Source: Pseudomonas sp. MF4836
GTDB taxonomy: Bacteria; Pseudomonadota; Gammaproteobacteria; Pseudomonadales; Pseudomonadaceae
Assembly: GCF_002018875.1 (NCBI RefSeq)
Contig: NZ_MVOL01000009.1
Span: 186,001 to 250,000, forward strand
Length of the DNA stretch: 64,000 bases
Direction of reading: 5' to 3'
A program made the position numbers and the translations under genes. The first letter of the stretch is position 1, and every line of letters starts with the position of its first letter. A model generated the notes under the pieces. That model had not been told where the DNA came from. It worked only from the letters and a program-made list of their open reading frames with translations, and made no database searches. Shown piece after piece: positions 54,688-62,809 of this stretch.

Positions 54688-55575
54688 TCAGTCGACGAAT
54701 CGGCTCAGGCGCTCCGCCCCGTCTTCGGTGACCCGAATCATGGCGCTCAACACCACACCATCGCCTCGGTCCTGAGCGAGCACGCTCCAGCCATCGGCCC
54801 TGATCCGGATAGCGCGGCTCCCGGCCTTGGCCAGCACCTGGACGTTCAATACCTGCCCGGCCACCATCGGTGCACTATTCCCGGCCGCGCGATAACCCAG
54901 GACCTGAGGCTCCTGGATCCGCTGCCGGCCCATGCCGTAGCCGCAGTACTCAGCCACCGCACTGAAGCCCTGGGTATCCAGCACATCCTGGATGGCGGCG
55001 CCGATATCACCCACCGGCGCCCCTGCTCGCACCTGCCTCAGCCCCTGCTCCAGCGCCTGCTTCGCACAGGCCAGCAAGCGCAGTTGCTCAGCGCTGGCGT
55101 CAGGCGTGGCAAAGGTCCAGGACTGCGCACCATACCCCTTGCGCGATGAAGCCATGACCTCGACCTTGACCAGCGCACTGGCCGGCAACAGTTTTTCCGA
55201 AGGGGGGACGCTGATCAGTTCAGCGTTGACCGACACCGGCACTGCCGCCGGGTAACCCTTGTAGCCCACCAGCGCAGGCAACAGGTCGCGGCTGTCCAGT
55301 TGCTGCAGCACATGCTCTTGGATCTCTAGGCGCGATACGCCCTCGCCAATCAGCGGCTTGAGCGACCGCAGAATCTCCGTCACCTCGGCCGCGAGCCGCC
55401 GCTCCTCGGCCACAATCTGCTCCTCCGGCAAGGCGCCGATCTGCTCAAAGGCCTGCCGATTATCAGCTGCAAAACGATCAAAGCGTGTCAGGGGTGGCGA
55501 CACCACTGCGCCCGGCGACTCCGGAGTTGTCCCCGCCAGGCCCAGGGTGCGCAGTACCTTGCTGAACAGACTCAT
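54688..55575 (-). CDS. Methionine aminopeptidase paralogue without metal ligands (pseudo-enzyme)
   Basis: This 295-residue protein aligns along its length with type I MetAP (PALVGYKGYPAAVPVSVNAE, then DIGAAIQDVLDTQGFSAVAE, then YCGYGMGRQRIQEPQVL). Compared from memory with the E. coli enzyme, the substrate His79 is Ser, metal ligands Asp97 and Asp108 become Glu and Gln, His171 becomes Tyr, Glu204 becomes Gln and Glu235 becomes Ser. It should be catalytically dead but is intact as a gene, so it probably has a binding or regulatory role. It also has an extra N-terminal region of about 60 residues. Confidence 0.75.
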   Translation of the reverse strand: MSLFSKVLRTLGLAGTTPESPGAVVSPPLTRFDRFAADNRQAFEQIGALPEEQIVAEERRLAAEVTEILRSLKPLIGEGVSRLEIQEHVLQQLDSRDLLPALVGYKGYPAAVPVSVNAELISVPPSEKLLPASALVKVEVMASSRKGYGAQSWTFATPDASAEQLRLLACAKQALEQGLRQVRAGAPVGDIGAAIQDVLDTQGFSAVAEYCGYGMGRQRIQEPQVLGYRAAGNSAPMVAGQVLNVQVLAKAGSRAIRIRADGWSVLAQDRGDGVVLSAMIRVTEDGAERLSRFVD

Positions 55576-55623
55576 CGCAACATCCCTATCCGCAGGCTGC
55601 CTCGGTGGACAGCCCGTATGGTT

Positions 55624-55660
55624 AAAAAAAAGGCCCCTGATCTTGCGATCAGGAGCCTTC
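55624..55660 (-). terminator. Rho-independent terminator on the minus strand, probably the original guaA terminator
   Basis: A stem of 7 bp, one C-A mismatch and 5 bp (GATCAGGAGCCTT with AAGGCCCCTGATC, loop TTGC) is followed on the minus strand by a run of U. It lies just below the guaA-tail sequence and above the MetAP-like gene, as a guaA terminator would. Confidence 0.8.
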
Positions 55661-55721
55661 CTTGCGAACTAGCAAACGCTCATCCGCTTCACGACGCTCT
55701 CACTTGGGTGAGACGACGGGA

Positions 55722-55736
55722 TCATTCCCACTCTAT
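55722..55736 (-). other. Putative ICE attachment site: last codons of guaA
   Basis: On the minus strand this reads ATAGAGTGGGAATGA, encoding I-E-W-E-stop, the C-terminus of GMP synthase. No more of guaA is present. To the left lies normal chromosome. To the right lies A/T-richer DNA with conjugation genes. The guaA 3' end is a known integration target for islands, so this is read as the att half-site distal to the intact guaA. Confidence 0.7.
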
Positions 55737-55820
55737 TATCAACAAACCAATAGAAACCTTATAGAATAAGCCGTGCAGGCAAAATCAAAATCCAAAGACC
55801 ATGAAAAATGCCATGCCGAG

Positions 55821-56006
55821 TCAAGACTCGCTAAAGGAGCCGGGTGAGTCTCTCATGGTAAGGGCAGCCGATAATAGCTGCCGTTTCAGAATGGCCAACT
55901 CATCCATATCACCATCACGAACCACCTCGGCCAGCAGCTCTGAAGCATAAGACGGATCAGCCCGGAAAAGCTCTGCCATTGCCTCATCGTGACTACGGTC
56001 TTTCAT
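55821..56006 (-). pseudogene. Truncated addiction-module antitoxin remnant
   Basis: This 61-residue frame starts MKDRSHDEAMAELFRADPSY, the usual N-terminus of the roughly 100-residue HTH antitoxins of HigBA-like modules. After about residue 45 the similarity ends and a short unrelated tail closes the frame, so the DNA-binding part is lost. No toxin gene is beside it. It lies just inside the ICE end. Confidence 0.6.
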
Positions 56007-56088
56007 CAATCGCCTCTAAACCTTAGATCCCCTAAAGCCTCAAGAATAGCATGCTCCAGCACCGTGCCATTTAGAGCGTACTACCCAC

Positions 56089-56808
56089 CTAAGGTATCCC
56101 TTCTGGAACAAGGCCAACGTAACTACGGAGTGATTTCAGGACGTTCACTAGCATTTCAACATCATCAAATTTTGCTCTATTTCTGGCAAACTTCAACAAC
56201 CCAGATTTTCCTTGAGGAGTCCAAGACGCATGATGCCCCTTACCGAACGTAAGAATACTTCCAGAAATATGATTAGGATTAAGCTTTTGATACTCTTCTG
56301 CCAAGGCTAATGACAATAGGTCTTCAATAACGCAGTCAAGTGTTCCGAATTCTTCATTAGAGCGCCGAGTTTGATTTTTCAGGGCATCCCGGGAACCTGC
56401 TCGAAGTGGCATAACTCGCCTCAAACGAAAGATATGCTCATATTCGAAAATTGACCGATGTCCTTTCGGCACCGCATTCACGGCAATCTTGCCATAATAG
56501 TCATCGTCAGCCATCGCAATAACTCTATATTTTATTTTGGAAGCGGCATCTACATCGTGCATGGCAGTGGTGAACAACGAAGGGAAGCGCTCCATTATCC
56601 CTGGAGCTCCCCCATCGTCCTTTTCACCAGCGGCGAATACCGAAAAATCTTCACCTATTAAGTTTAGGCCTGTTTTAACATTGTACAAGCCGGCGGCAAT
56701 TTTAAAATATTCGACATCTGATGTACCTTCCACCATAGCGTTACCTCTAGCAAGTCGCCATCCAAGTTTAGAAGCCAGCCACAAACATCCTGTTAAAGAA
56801 CTAGTCAT
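56089..56808 (-). CDS. TOPRIM-domain protein, partner of the large ATPase
   Basis: This 239-residue protein contains the TOPRIM pattern: Glu27 in AMVEGTSDVEYF and the acidic DDD (101-103) in IAMADDDYYG, as in OLD-type nucleases, but without an ATPase of its own. Its AGGAGG ribosome site overlaps the stop codon of the STAND ATPase gene, so the two are coupled. It is a likely DNA- or RNA-cutting effector in an anti-phage system. Base composition is lower in G+C than the chromosome to the left. Confidence 0.7.
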   Translation of the reverse strand: MTSSLTGCLWLASKLGWRLARGNAMVEGTSDVEYFKIAAGLYNVKTGLNLIGEDFSVFAAGEKDDGGAPGIMERFPSLFTTAMHDVDAASKIKYRVIAMADDDYYGKIAVNAVPKGHRSIFEYEHIFRLRRVMPLRAGSRDALKNQTRRSNEEFGTLDCVIEDLLSLALAEEYQKLNPNHISGSILTFGKGHHASWTPQGKSGLLKFARNRAKFDDVEMLVNVLKSLRSYVGLVPEGIP

Positions 56809-56817
56809 TCAAGCCTC

Positions 56818-59800
56818 CTAGGCTTCTTGGTCTACTGGCTTCAAGAATGGCCCCATGGCAGAGAACGTGACTTGGCACTTAAACTGTTCACCCACACCCA
56901 TTCTTGACTTGCTGAACTCCTGAGCATTAAACAAAACTTCAACATTACTTAGCTCTCGAACCTTAGCTACGAGTCGAGCACTTGAGTTACTATCTGCCAC
57001 GCGTGCGGAACATATGGCTCTCTTACTTTTATCTGGCCGAAGTAGCCATCGCAGTCGGAGTGGAACATAAACCGGGTTCTGCGCCTCTTTTACCTTTGGA
57101 CGTAACCGCCTGAATTCCTTATCAGCAGTTTTATGCTGACCCTGCATGTACAAAAGCACAGCTCTCTCGACGTAGTGCTGCAACGACAAGCTTTGTTCTC
57201 CACCAGCTGCAATCTCGTCCAAGAGGTTTAGCTGCGATAAAAAGTCTTGAGGATTAACTATTACCTCTAGCTCGTACTGAAGCTTCACTATTAATAAATC
57301 CCGCACCGGCGAAGTCTTTAGAATAGTTAATGCTTCTTCAGCTATTCCCACGTCTAAATCATCTAAGACAAAAGCCCCTTCGCGTTTTGTCTGGGGAATT
57401 TTCGTCCAAGCTTTGGCTAAATAGCCATATGGGCTATTTAAATTACACATTCTTTCGATTACTGCTTGAGCTGACTCTCCACGTAGGGCTTGAATCGCTT
57501 CGTTTGCTAGTGAACTCAAGCTGGACCGTCTAATAATAGCCGACTCAAGCCGTGAGGCTTGAAATACAAATGTAAGCGCCTTTGCGGCTGCTTCTACTCG
57601 CGCCAACTCATCAGCTGTTCGACTTCTCTGTCTTAGAAGATTTTTAGCAGCGGTTTCTAGCACATAGCGATTGTTTTGGTTTTGTTTAAGTGCACTATTC
57701 GTGACCTCATCTGCCTTGAAGAGATAGCCATCAACAACCTCTTCACTTAATCCTCCAATCGATGCCTGCTCAGCGAGATCCTGATAGACCAATGCTAATG
57801 TATTCAGCAGAGCCAAGTCACCTTCGTCGCCATAAGTCTGATCGATATACTCTAAAGCAAACTCAAGATCGACTACAGATTTCTTTAACAAATCAATCTT
57901 CTCTTGAGTTTCCACATCAAACAAATCATCTTGAGTCACGCGGCGTCGAGAGATAGCAACATGGTGTCGAAACGTACGGCTGCTTACTTTTATGGTATCG
58001 GGCACATTTTCAAGAATTTCTAACACTTTTTGCCAATAAGGGAAGTACTCGGGATTTCCCTGTTTTTCGTCAAGTTTCAATACCCGTGTTGCAAGCTGTG
58101 TTGCAAAATCAACTGCAAACCGCTCGCCAAAGCTAGGCCGACTAGTGACTCTCTCGATCAAATTCAGTCTTAGGTCTACCGAATCTACAGACCCGGCGAG
58201 CCCAAGGCTCGCCAGTGCCGGACGATCATAACTAACTCCATTGATTAAGTATCGAGCCAGGACATCGTGTCCAATCGACCACACCCTACCAAATGGACTA
58301 TCTTGCGACTGTACTAACCCAATGCCCGGGGAGTGCTTGCGATTTTCCTCCATGACTAATGACCAAGGTAAAGAAGGGGTTGTGAGCTCCCCAAATAGCC
58401 TTTCCGCCAGGGGTTTTCGCTCTATGGCAAATGCTGCCACCTCAAGAATAGCTATTTTAGCGTCTACGCTTGTCGGCAGACTATTGAATTGTTTCAGCAC
58501 CCAACCTTGGATTGACTCACCCAAGGCCAAGTAGCCAGTAAGCCAGAATTCCAATGCGATCCAGAAGCTGGCGAATCCGGTATCCATATCTGGCTTGTGT
58601 TCATTCCAAAATCGTAACCACTCTTCGGATGATTTAGCGCGACTAAAGTTTCGGAGATACGAATTTAAATGCCGCCCTAATTGCTCCACCTGCTCTTTTT
58701 CAACATAATGAGTTAGATGGGCTAGTTCATTTGGCTCGATTATCTCTGGTAGTGCTAGCTCATCATTGCTGGAAACAACTTTAAGGAGCGCAATCTTCCG
58801 TCCACTACGTGTTAGATCGGCGTATACACGCTCCATTTCATCGAATCCGCGACCGGCATGCTGGACATCTAAAACTACTACCCAGACAGGTTCACCTTCA
58901 AAGTCGCTGCTATGCGCATCAGCACTTCCGTCTAGCAGACCGACGGCTCGATACAAGAAATTTGTCAGTTCTAACGCCGATGGCAACTCCGCTTGCTGCT
59001 TGACTAATAGGGTTGGAAATCCTTGTTTCGCGGCGGCAAACGCTAAGCGCCGGGCACAAGTTGTCCCACCCGCGCCCGGCTCAGACACAATTGAATATAG
59101 CTTTAAAGAACTATCAAACTCATTTAGCTGATAATTCAAAGACCTGATGAATTTCTGTTCTGCCGTACGATCAAACACCCAAGGTAGATGAGCTGCATAT
59201 GGCCGCCAGCTAGTTTCATTTTTTGTGAAGAAGCCTTTGAATTCAGCCTCGCTTAGATCTTGTGGAGATACTGTAAACGTATCCTTAACCGTTATAAGGT
59301 CACAGTGCATAGATATTGGATATTCAACTTGCTCTGCTTTTTTAAGGTCAACTTCTTGAACGCGGCCAGATGGCAAGCGTATGGATACAATTATCTTGTC
59401 ATTATCTATTAAATGTGAAATGCGCTCTGCCAATATTTTGGAAAAGTCAGAAGCGCTCTGATCGATCCAAGCTAGCGAGTTTAGTGCTGTAGCTTGTTCG
59501 AGGACGGTTGAAACCTCTATAGCTACAGAGTCATTTTTACTTACAACGGCTAAAAGCGCGCGAAACTCTGTTTGCCACAAATCAGCTATGTCTTTGATAG
59601 CAACCACTGGATTGGATCCTAGCACTACCATGCGTCTAGGTTCTAAGTCAGTCAGCCGTGCCAGCATGTTCAGACGGCGTCGAATAGCTGGATTACCCGA
59701 AAGGTTTGCACTCTCTTTCCCGACCCCACCCTCGATACCATTCAAAAAGAAAATTGGTCGAGAGCGCTGTGGTAAAATAACTCCCGTTGGGTCTCCTGCT

Positions 59801-60042
59801 ATAAGATGAGTGAATGTTGATGCAACTGCTACGTCAGCATGCGACGTTATTAACTCTCCCAAGCGACGAGAAGTACTTTCGATAAAAACTGCCTTCCATG
59901 TGCTCTCGATCAAGGTGAGAATCGCGGTTAAGTCGTCAGCCTCACAGTCAATGTCCGCGTCAGTCAACCATAGCACTGCGTCTCTCGATACGACGTCGCT
60001 CAGCACCTCTTCCTCGACCTGGTGCATTTTAATTATGTGCAT
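56818..60042 (-). CDS. Large STAND-type NTPase resembling SAMD9-family proteins
   Basis: This 1074-residue protein has an N-terminal alpha/beta part resembling a divergent SIR2-like domain (about 1-215), a P-loop NTPase with the unusual Walker A EPGAGGTTCARRLAF (321-335, no Lys) and Walker B-like VWVVVLDVQH (386-395), a long helical TPR-like region (about 480-990) and a beta-rich C-terminal segment that could be an OB fold. GGTT in place of GKT, and the order of domains, recall the vertebrate antiviral SAMD9/SAMD9L and their bacterial relatives. AAGGAG precedes the start. It is probably a phage-sensing ATPase paired with the TOPRIM protein. Confidence 0.7.
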   Translation of the reverse strand: MHIIKMHQVEEEVLSDVVSRDAVLWLTDADIDCEADDLTAILTLIESTWKAVFIESTSRRLGELITSHADVAVASTFTHLIAGDPTGVILPQRSRPIFFLNGIEGGVGKESANLSGNPAIRRRLNMLARLTDLEPRRMVVLGSNPVVAIKDIADLWQTEFRALLAVVSKNDSVAIEVSTVLEQATALNSLAWIDQSASDFSKILAERISHLIDNDKIIVSIRLPSGRVQEVDLKKAEQVEYPISMHCDLITVKDTFTVSPQDLSEAEFKGFFTKNETSWRPYAAHLPWVFDRTAEQKFIRSLNYQLNEFDSSLKLYSIVSEPGAGGTTCARRLAFAAAKQGFPTLLVKQQAELPSALELTNFLYRAVGLLDGSADAHSSDFEGEPVWVVVLDVQHAGRGFDEMERVYADLTRSGRKIALLKVVSSNDELALPEIIEPNELAHLTHYVEKEQVEQLGRHLNSYLRNFSRAKSSEEWLRFWNEHKPDMDTGFASFWIALEFWLTGYLALGESIQGWVLKQFNSLPTSVDAKIAILEVAAFAIERKPLAERLFGELTTPSLPWSLVMEENRKHSPGIGLVQSQDSPFGRVWSIGHDVLARYLINGVSYDRPALASLGLAGSVDSVDLRLNLIERVTSRPSFGERFAVDFATQLATRVLKLDEKQGNPEYFPYWQKVLEILENVPDTIKVSSRTFRHHVAISRRRVTQDDLFDVETQEKIDLLKKSVVDLEFALEYIDQTYGDEGDLALLNTLALVYQDLAEQASIGGLSEEVVDGYLFKADEVTNSALKQNQNNRYVLETAAKNLLRQRSRTADELARVEAAAKALTFVFQASRLESAIIRRSSLSSLANEAIQALRGESAQAVIERMCNLNSPYGYLAKAWTKIPQTKREGAFVLDDLDVGIAEEALTILKTSPVRDLLIVKLQYELEVIVNPQDFLSQLNLLDEIAAGGEQSLSLQHYVERAVLLYMQGQHKTADKEFRRLRPKVKEAQNPVYVPLRLRWLLRPDKSKRAICSARVADSNSSARLVAKVRELSNVEVLFNAQEFSKSRMGVGEQFKCQVTFSAMGPFLKPVDQEA

Positions 60043-60122
60043 GAAAACTCCTTGTAAACATAGATTTAGGCCGGCGCGATTCGCGACTCATTCACTTTAG
60101 CCACTATAACGGCTTTCAGACG

Positions 60123-60492
60123 TTAGCTCTCACGCTCTCGAGCAAAAAAGACGGCGCTCATTTTTTCACGAATACCCGCTTGCAACTCACGAAACTCGAT
60201 CATCATCCGCTCCATGTCGACTGCGCTTGCTCCCTGGCCATTTTTCTACGCGAGACGTAGCTTCAACAAGCCCGCAACCCGCCTCAAGTCGCCATTGATC
60301 TTGCCCATATCAGCCACCGCCCTCAGATCGACGAGCGAGCGAATTGGATGGTGGAGGGCTCCCACCCGGAGTAAGCCGATAGGGAAAGCCCAGCATTGCG
60401 GGGGGACGTTCTATCTTAGCTTCTTCAACGGCATTGACGCGAAATCGAAGTATGCGATCGCGATTCAATCCGTTTTGGTGTCGCTTTGACAT
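60123..60492 (-). pseudogene. Broken traJ-like relaxosome gene
   Basis: The minus strand encodes a good N-terminus (MSKRHQNGLNRDRILRFRVN, then AVEEAKI). In a shifted frame it gives the conserved C-terminal part (LVDLRAVADMGKINGDLRRV, then AGLLKL). A TAG at 60246-60248 interrupts this, after which the frame continues (MERMMIEFRELQAGIREKM) to a stop at 60123. One frameshift and one nonsense codon therefore disable a TraJ/MobC-type oriT-binding protein. It is divergent from traK across the presumed oriT, as in IncP plasmids. Confidence 0.7.
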
Positions 60493-60840
60493 GGCTCTCC
60501 TATGTTGGATCGCGGCAGCGATTGTGGGCCTCGCAGAGCAAGATCCATTGAGCTGAAGGCGAATAAGGCAAGGTGGTGGAGGCCCTGGCTGCGGAGCAGC
60601 GTAGGCCTACAACACACATCTTGCCGTCTGATCTTCTGCAATTCTAGGCAACTTGCCCACCTTAGGTTCGCCTTACTGCCATATCCGGCTATTTCTGACC
60701 TATAATTTCCCAAAGTTTCTCTGAGTTGCGTTAAATTTCGCTGAAAAGATAAAAAAACTCCTTTAATTTTCTAAAATTTCCTTGAGTTGCGTATAGCAGG
60801 TACTGACCACTAGCGCGATCACATAAACAGGAGACGCCAA
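60493..60840. other. Candidate origin of transfer region
   Basis: This 348-bp gap lies between the divergent broken traJ-like gene and traK, the place of oriT in IncP-type systems. It contains a split inverted repeat (AAGGCGAA, 60556-60563, with TTCGCCTT, 60667-60674; AAGGTGG, 60570-60576, with CCACCTT, 60657-60663), a GTAGGCCTAC palindrome (60601-60610) and direct repeats at 60713-60792. I could not identify a nic site. Confidence 0.45.
60713..60792 (+). repeat. Phased direct repeats upstream of traK
   Basis: AAGTTTCTCTGAGTTGCGT (60713-60731) and AAATTTCCTTGAGTTGCGT (60774-60792) differ at a few positions. A partial copy, AAATTTCGCTGA, starts at 60733. Start-to-start spacings of 20 and 41 bp place them on one face of the helix, as expected for sites bound by a TraK-like protein. 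Confidence 0.6.
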
Positions 60841-61215
60841 ATGACAGACGGGCCGAAAAAGGTGTATCGCGGCGCAGGGCGAGTTGCCTTCCTGGCCAGG
60901 CTTGATGACTTTCGTAAGCTGATAGATGCAGGGCACCCGCTACGTGCGATCTATGACGATTACGCCGAACAGCTTGGCATTGGCTACCCGCAGTTCACCA
61001 AATATGTCGGCAGGTATGTACGAAAGGAAAAAGACGATTGGCACCAAAGGAAAGGCTCTGGGAAATCCACATCGCAAAGCCTCTCGCCAGCCCCGACAGG
61101 AGCCGTAGGAGGCCAGCCGGGGCACAGCGTCATACCTCATCCTAAACCCGGCTCAAAACGTGCGGGATTCGACCACAACCCAAATAGCGGAAACATCCGG
61201 GACGACCTAATCTGA
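60841..61215 (+). CDS. traK: TraK-like oriT-binding protein
   Basis: This 124-residue basic protein has an N-terminal TraK-like domain (RVAFLARLDDFRKLIDAGHP, then YPQFTKYVGRYV) and a Pro/Gly/Ser-rich disordered tail. TraK of IncP plasmids binds and bends oriT to help the relaxase. AGGAGA precedes the start. Position and orientation next to the traJ remnant support this. Confidence 0.75.
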   Translation: MTDGPKKVYRGAGRVAFLARLDDFRKLIDAGHPLRAIYDDYAEQLGIGYPQFTKYVGRYVRKEKDDWHQRKGSGKSTSQSLSPAPTGAVGGQPGHSVIPHPKPGSKRAGFDHNPNSGNIRDDLI

Positions 61216-61321
61216 CGCTCCACGAAACAGCGAGGTTGTTTAGCCCCTTTAATTTGGGCGAGAAAATGAGGTAGAACTTTTCAGTCTGTCTAATTTTCCT
61301 CATTAAAAAAACGGAGAACCC

Positions 61322-61531
61322 ATGGCTCGAAAAACTCTCGCTGAACGCCGGTCTGACGCCCTTTCAGAGCTGGAAACAGCTAAAGCAAGATTGGCGAAAT
61401 TGGATAATGAGGCGGCAGAAAGAATTGGGAGAATTGCAATCAAATCAGGATTGGTTAATCTTGAAATTACAGACGATCAGATTCGGGAAGAATTCGACAA
61501 TATTGTAGAAAGGATCAGAAAGGAGGATTGA
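61322..61531 (+). CDS. TraC/TraD-like small conjugation accessory protein
   Basis: This 69-residue protein is a predicted coiled coil (RRSDALSELETAKARLAKLD) with the segment AAERIGRIAIKSGLVNLEI, found in TraC-type proteins of rhizobial and IncP-like transfer regions. These assist the relaxosome. ACGGAG precedes the start. The next gene starts 2 bp after its stop. Confidence 0.65.
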   Translation: MARKTLAERRSDALSELETAKARLAKLDNEAAERIGRIAIKSGLVNLEITDDQIREEFDNIVERIRKED

Positions 61532-61533
61532 TC

Positions 61534-61758
61534 ATGAAAACCGCTCACCGCATCAGCGCATTGGCCACCCAACTCAACGAACTGCAAGCCTACCTCGGTC
61601 AAGCCAGCGGGCGACCTAGTAAACCCGTTAGAGAAGCCCAACGCATTGCGGCAGAGTTGGCTTCCTCGCTCGAAAACTGGCACCTAGAAACACTACACAT
61701 CCCTGAAACGGAGCGTGGTCACTATCGGACTCAGAACCCCTATTACTCAGCCCACTAA
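61534..61758 (+). CDS. Small hypothetical ICE protein
   Basis: This 74-residue helical protein follows the TraC-like gene by 2 bp, with AGGAGG inside the end of that gene. No family is recognised. It probably belongs to the mobilisation operon, which ends at the terminator downstream. Confidence 0.6.
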   Translation: MKTAHRISALATQLNELQAYLGQASGRPSKPVREAQRIAAELASSLENWHLETLHIPETERGHYRTQNPYYSAH

Positions 61759-61777
61759 TGCGCTACGCCATTTCATC

Positions 61778-61805
61778 AAAAGCCCACCTCGGTGGGCTTT
61801 TTTTT
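61778..61805. terminator. Rho-independent terminator
   Basis: An 11-bp stem (AAAAGCCCACC / GGTGGGCTTTT) with a 2-base gap TC and a T run follows the small ICE gene and separates it from the trb operon. Confidence 0.9.
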
Positions 61806-62014
61806 GGCCGTAAAAACACATCACGCTGGAAAGACAGACAGGTCCATGCATGAAGAAAACGTCAGAAAAATCAGGTTTATGCGTGTCAATCTCACCCAGG
61901 TGATGCCCGCAAATCATTGATTTATATACGGATAGATACTTATCCGCATGTTCCAAACCACACCATATCAGTCAATAATCAAACCTCGAACCATGACAAA
62001 ACGAGGTGTTCGGC

Positions 62015-62809
62015 ATGAATACGGAATTGCTGAAATCGCCGATTTCATCAGCTCGAAAATCGAGAATACGTAATGCCCTTGTTTTAGCAATGAAAAGCAC
62101 AAGCCTTGGTATGGGTCTCTACTTGGCATCACCCGCTGCGTATGCCATCTACTGCTCAAACTGCTCGACGTTCTATCAACAGATGTTCGAGTACGTTGAG
62201 GCGGTCAACACGGCGCTGAATACTGCCGAGCAGCTACAGACGCAGATTCAGCAGTATCAGAACATGGTCACCCAGGGCACGGGCTTGCCAAGCACCATGT
62301 TTGGCAGCATCGCGGCGGACCTTAAAAACGTGGCCAACATTTACACCCGCTCACAGTCCCTAGGCCGCCAGATCCAGAATATGGACTCGCAGTTCAACAC
62401 CGCTTTTCCTGGCTTTCAGTCCTACCTAAATCAAGCTGCAAACTCGGCGGAAGTACCAGCGCGTGAGCGCTATCAGAAGTGGTCAGAGCAAAACCGCGAC
62501 AGCGTAAAAGCGGCCCTTGAAGCTGCCAATCTCAATACCAGCACTTTCGAGTCTGAGGATACCCAGCTCGATCACATGGTGGCTCGCTCACAGTCGGCCG
62601 TGGGCCGGATGCAAGCAATTCAGGCAGGCAGCGAGATAGCCTCTCAGAACGTACAGCAGTTGCAAAAACTGCGCGATCTACTGGCTACGCAAATAAACAT
62701 GCAAGGTAACTATATGGCTCAGCAGGGCGACCGAAAGGCTGCTAGCGAAGCCGCCGAGCAAAAGTTCGAGGCTCGTAGAAACAACTGGGGGCCCTCCGAG
62801 GATTTCTAA
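62015..62809 (+). CDS. trbJ: Conjugation protein TrbJ (VirB5-like pilus component)
   Basis: This 264-residue protein has a signal peptide (GMGLYLASPAAYAIYCSNCS) and TrbJ features: an N-terminal Cys pair, long coiled-coil helices (TALNTAEQLQTQIQQYQNMV) and a Gln-rich C-terminal half. It is a minor pilus subunit of MPF-T type IV secretion. The start is 62015. Its last 16 codons plus spacer are duplicated at the end of the next gene. Confidence 0.85.
   Translation: MNTELLKSPISSARKSRIRNALVLAMKSTSLGMGLYLASPAAYAIYCSNCSTFYQQMFEYVEAVNTALNTAEQLQTQIQQYQNMVTQGTGLPSTMFGSIAADLKNVANIYTRSQSLGRQIQNMDSQFNTAFPGFQSYLNQAANSAEVPARERYQKWSEQNRDSVKAALEAANLNTSTFESEDTQLDHMVARSQSAVGRMQAIQAGSEIASQNVQQLQKLRDLLATQINMQGNYMAQQGDRKAASEAAEQKFEARRNNWGPSEDF

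Noticed and set aside
55690..55740. Possible tRNA gene or tRNA fragment at the ICE edge
   Set aside because: No cloverleaf, T-loop or CCA end could be folded; the sequence is better explained as the guaA tail and its downstream region.
60214..60489. 91-codon plus-strand frame
   Set aside because: It runs antisense through the traJ-like remnant, whose protein similarity on the minus strand is much clearer.
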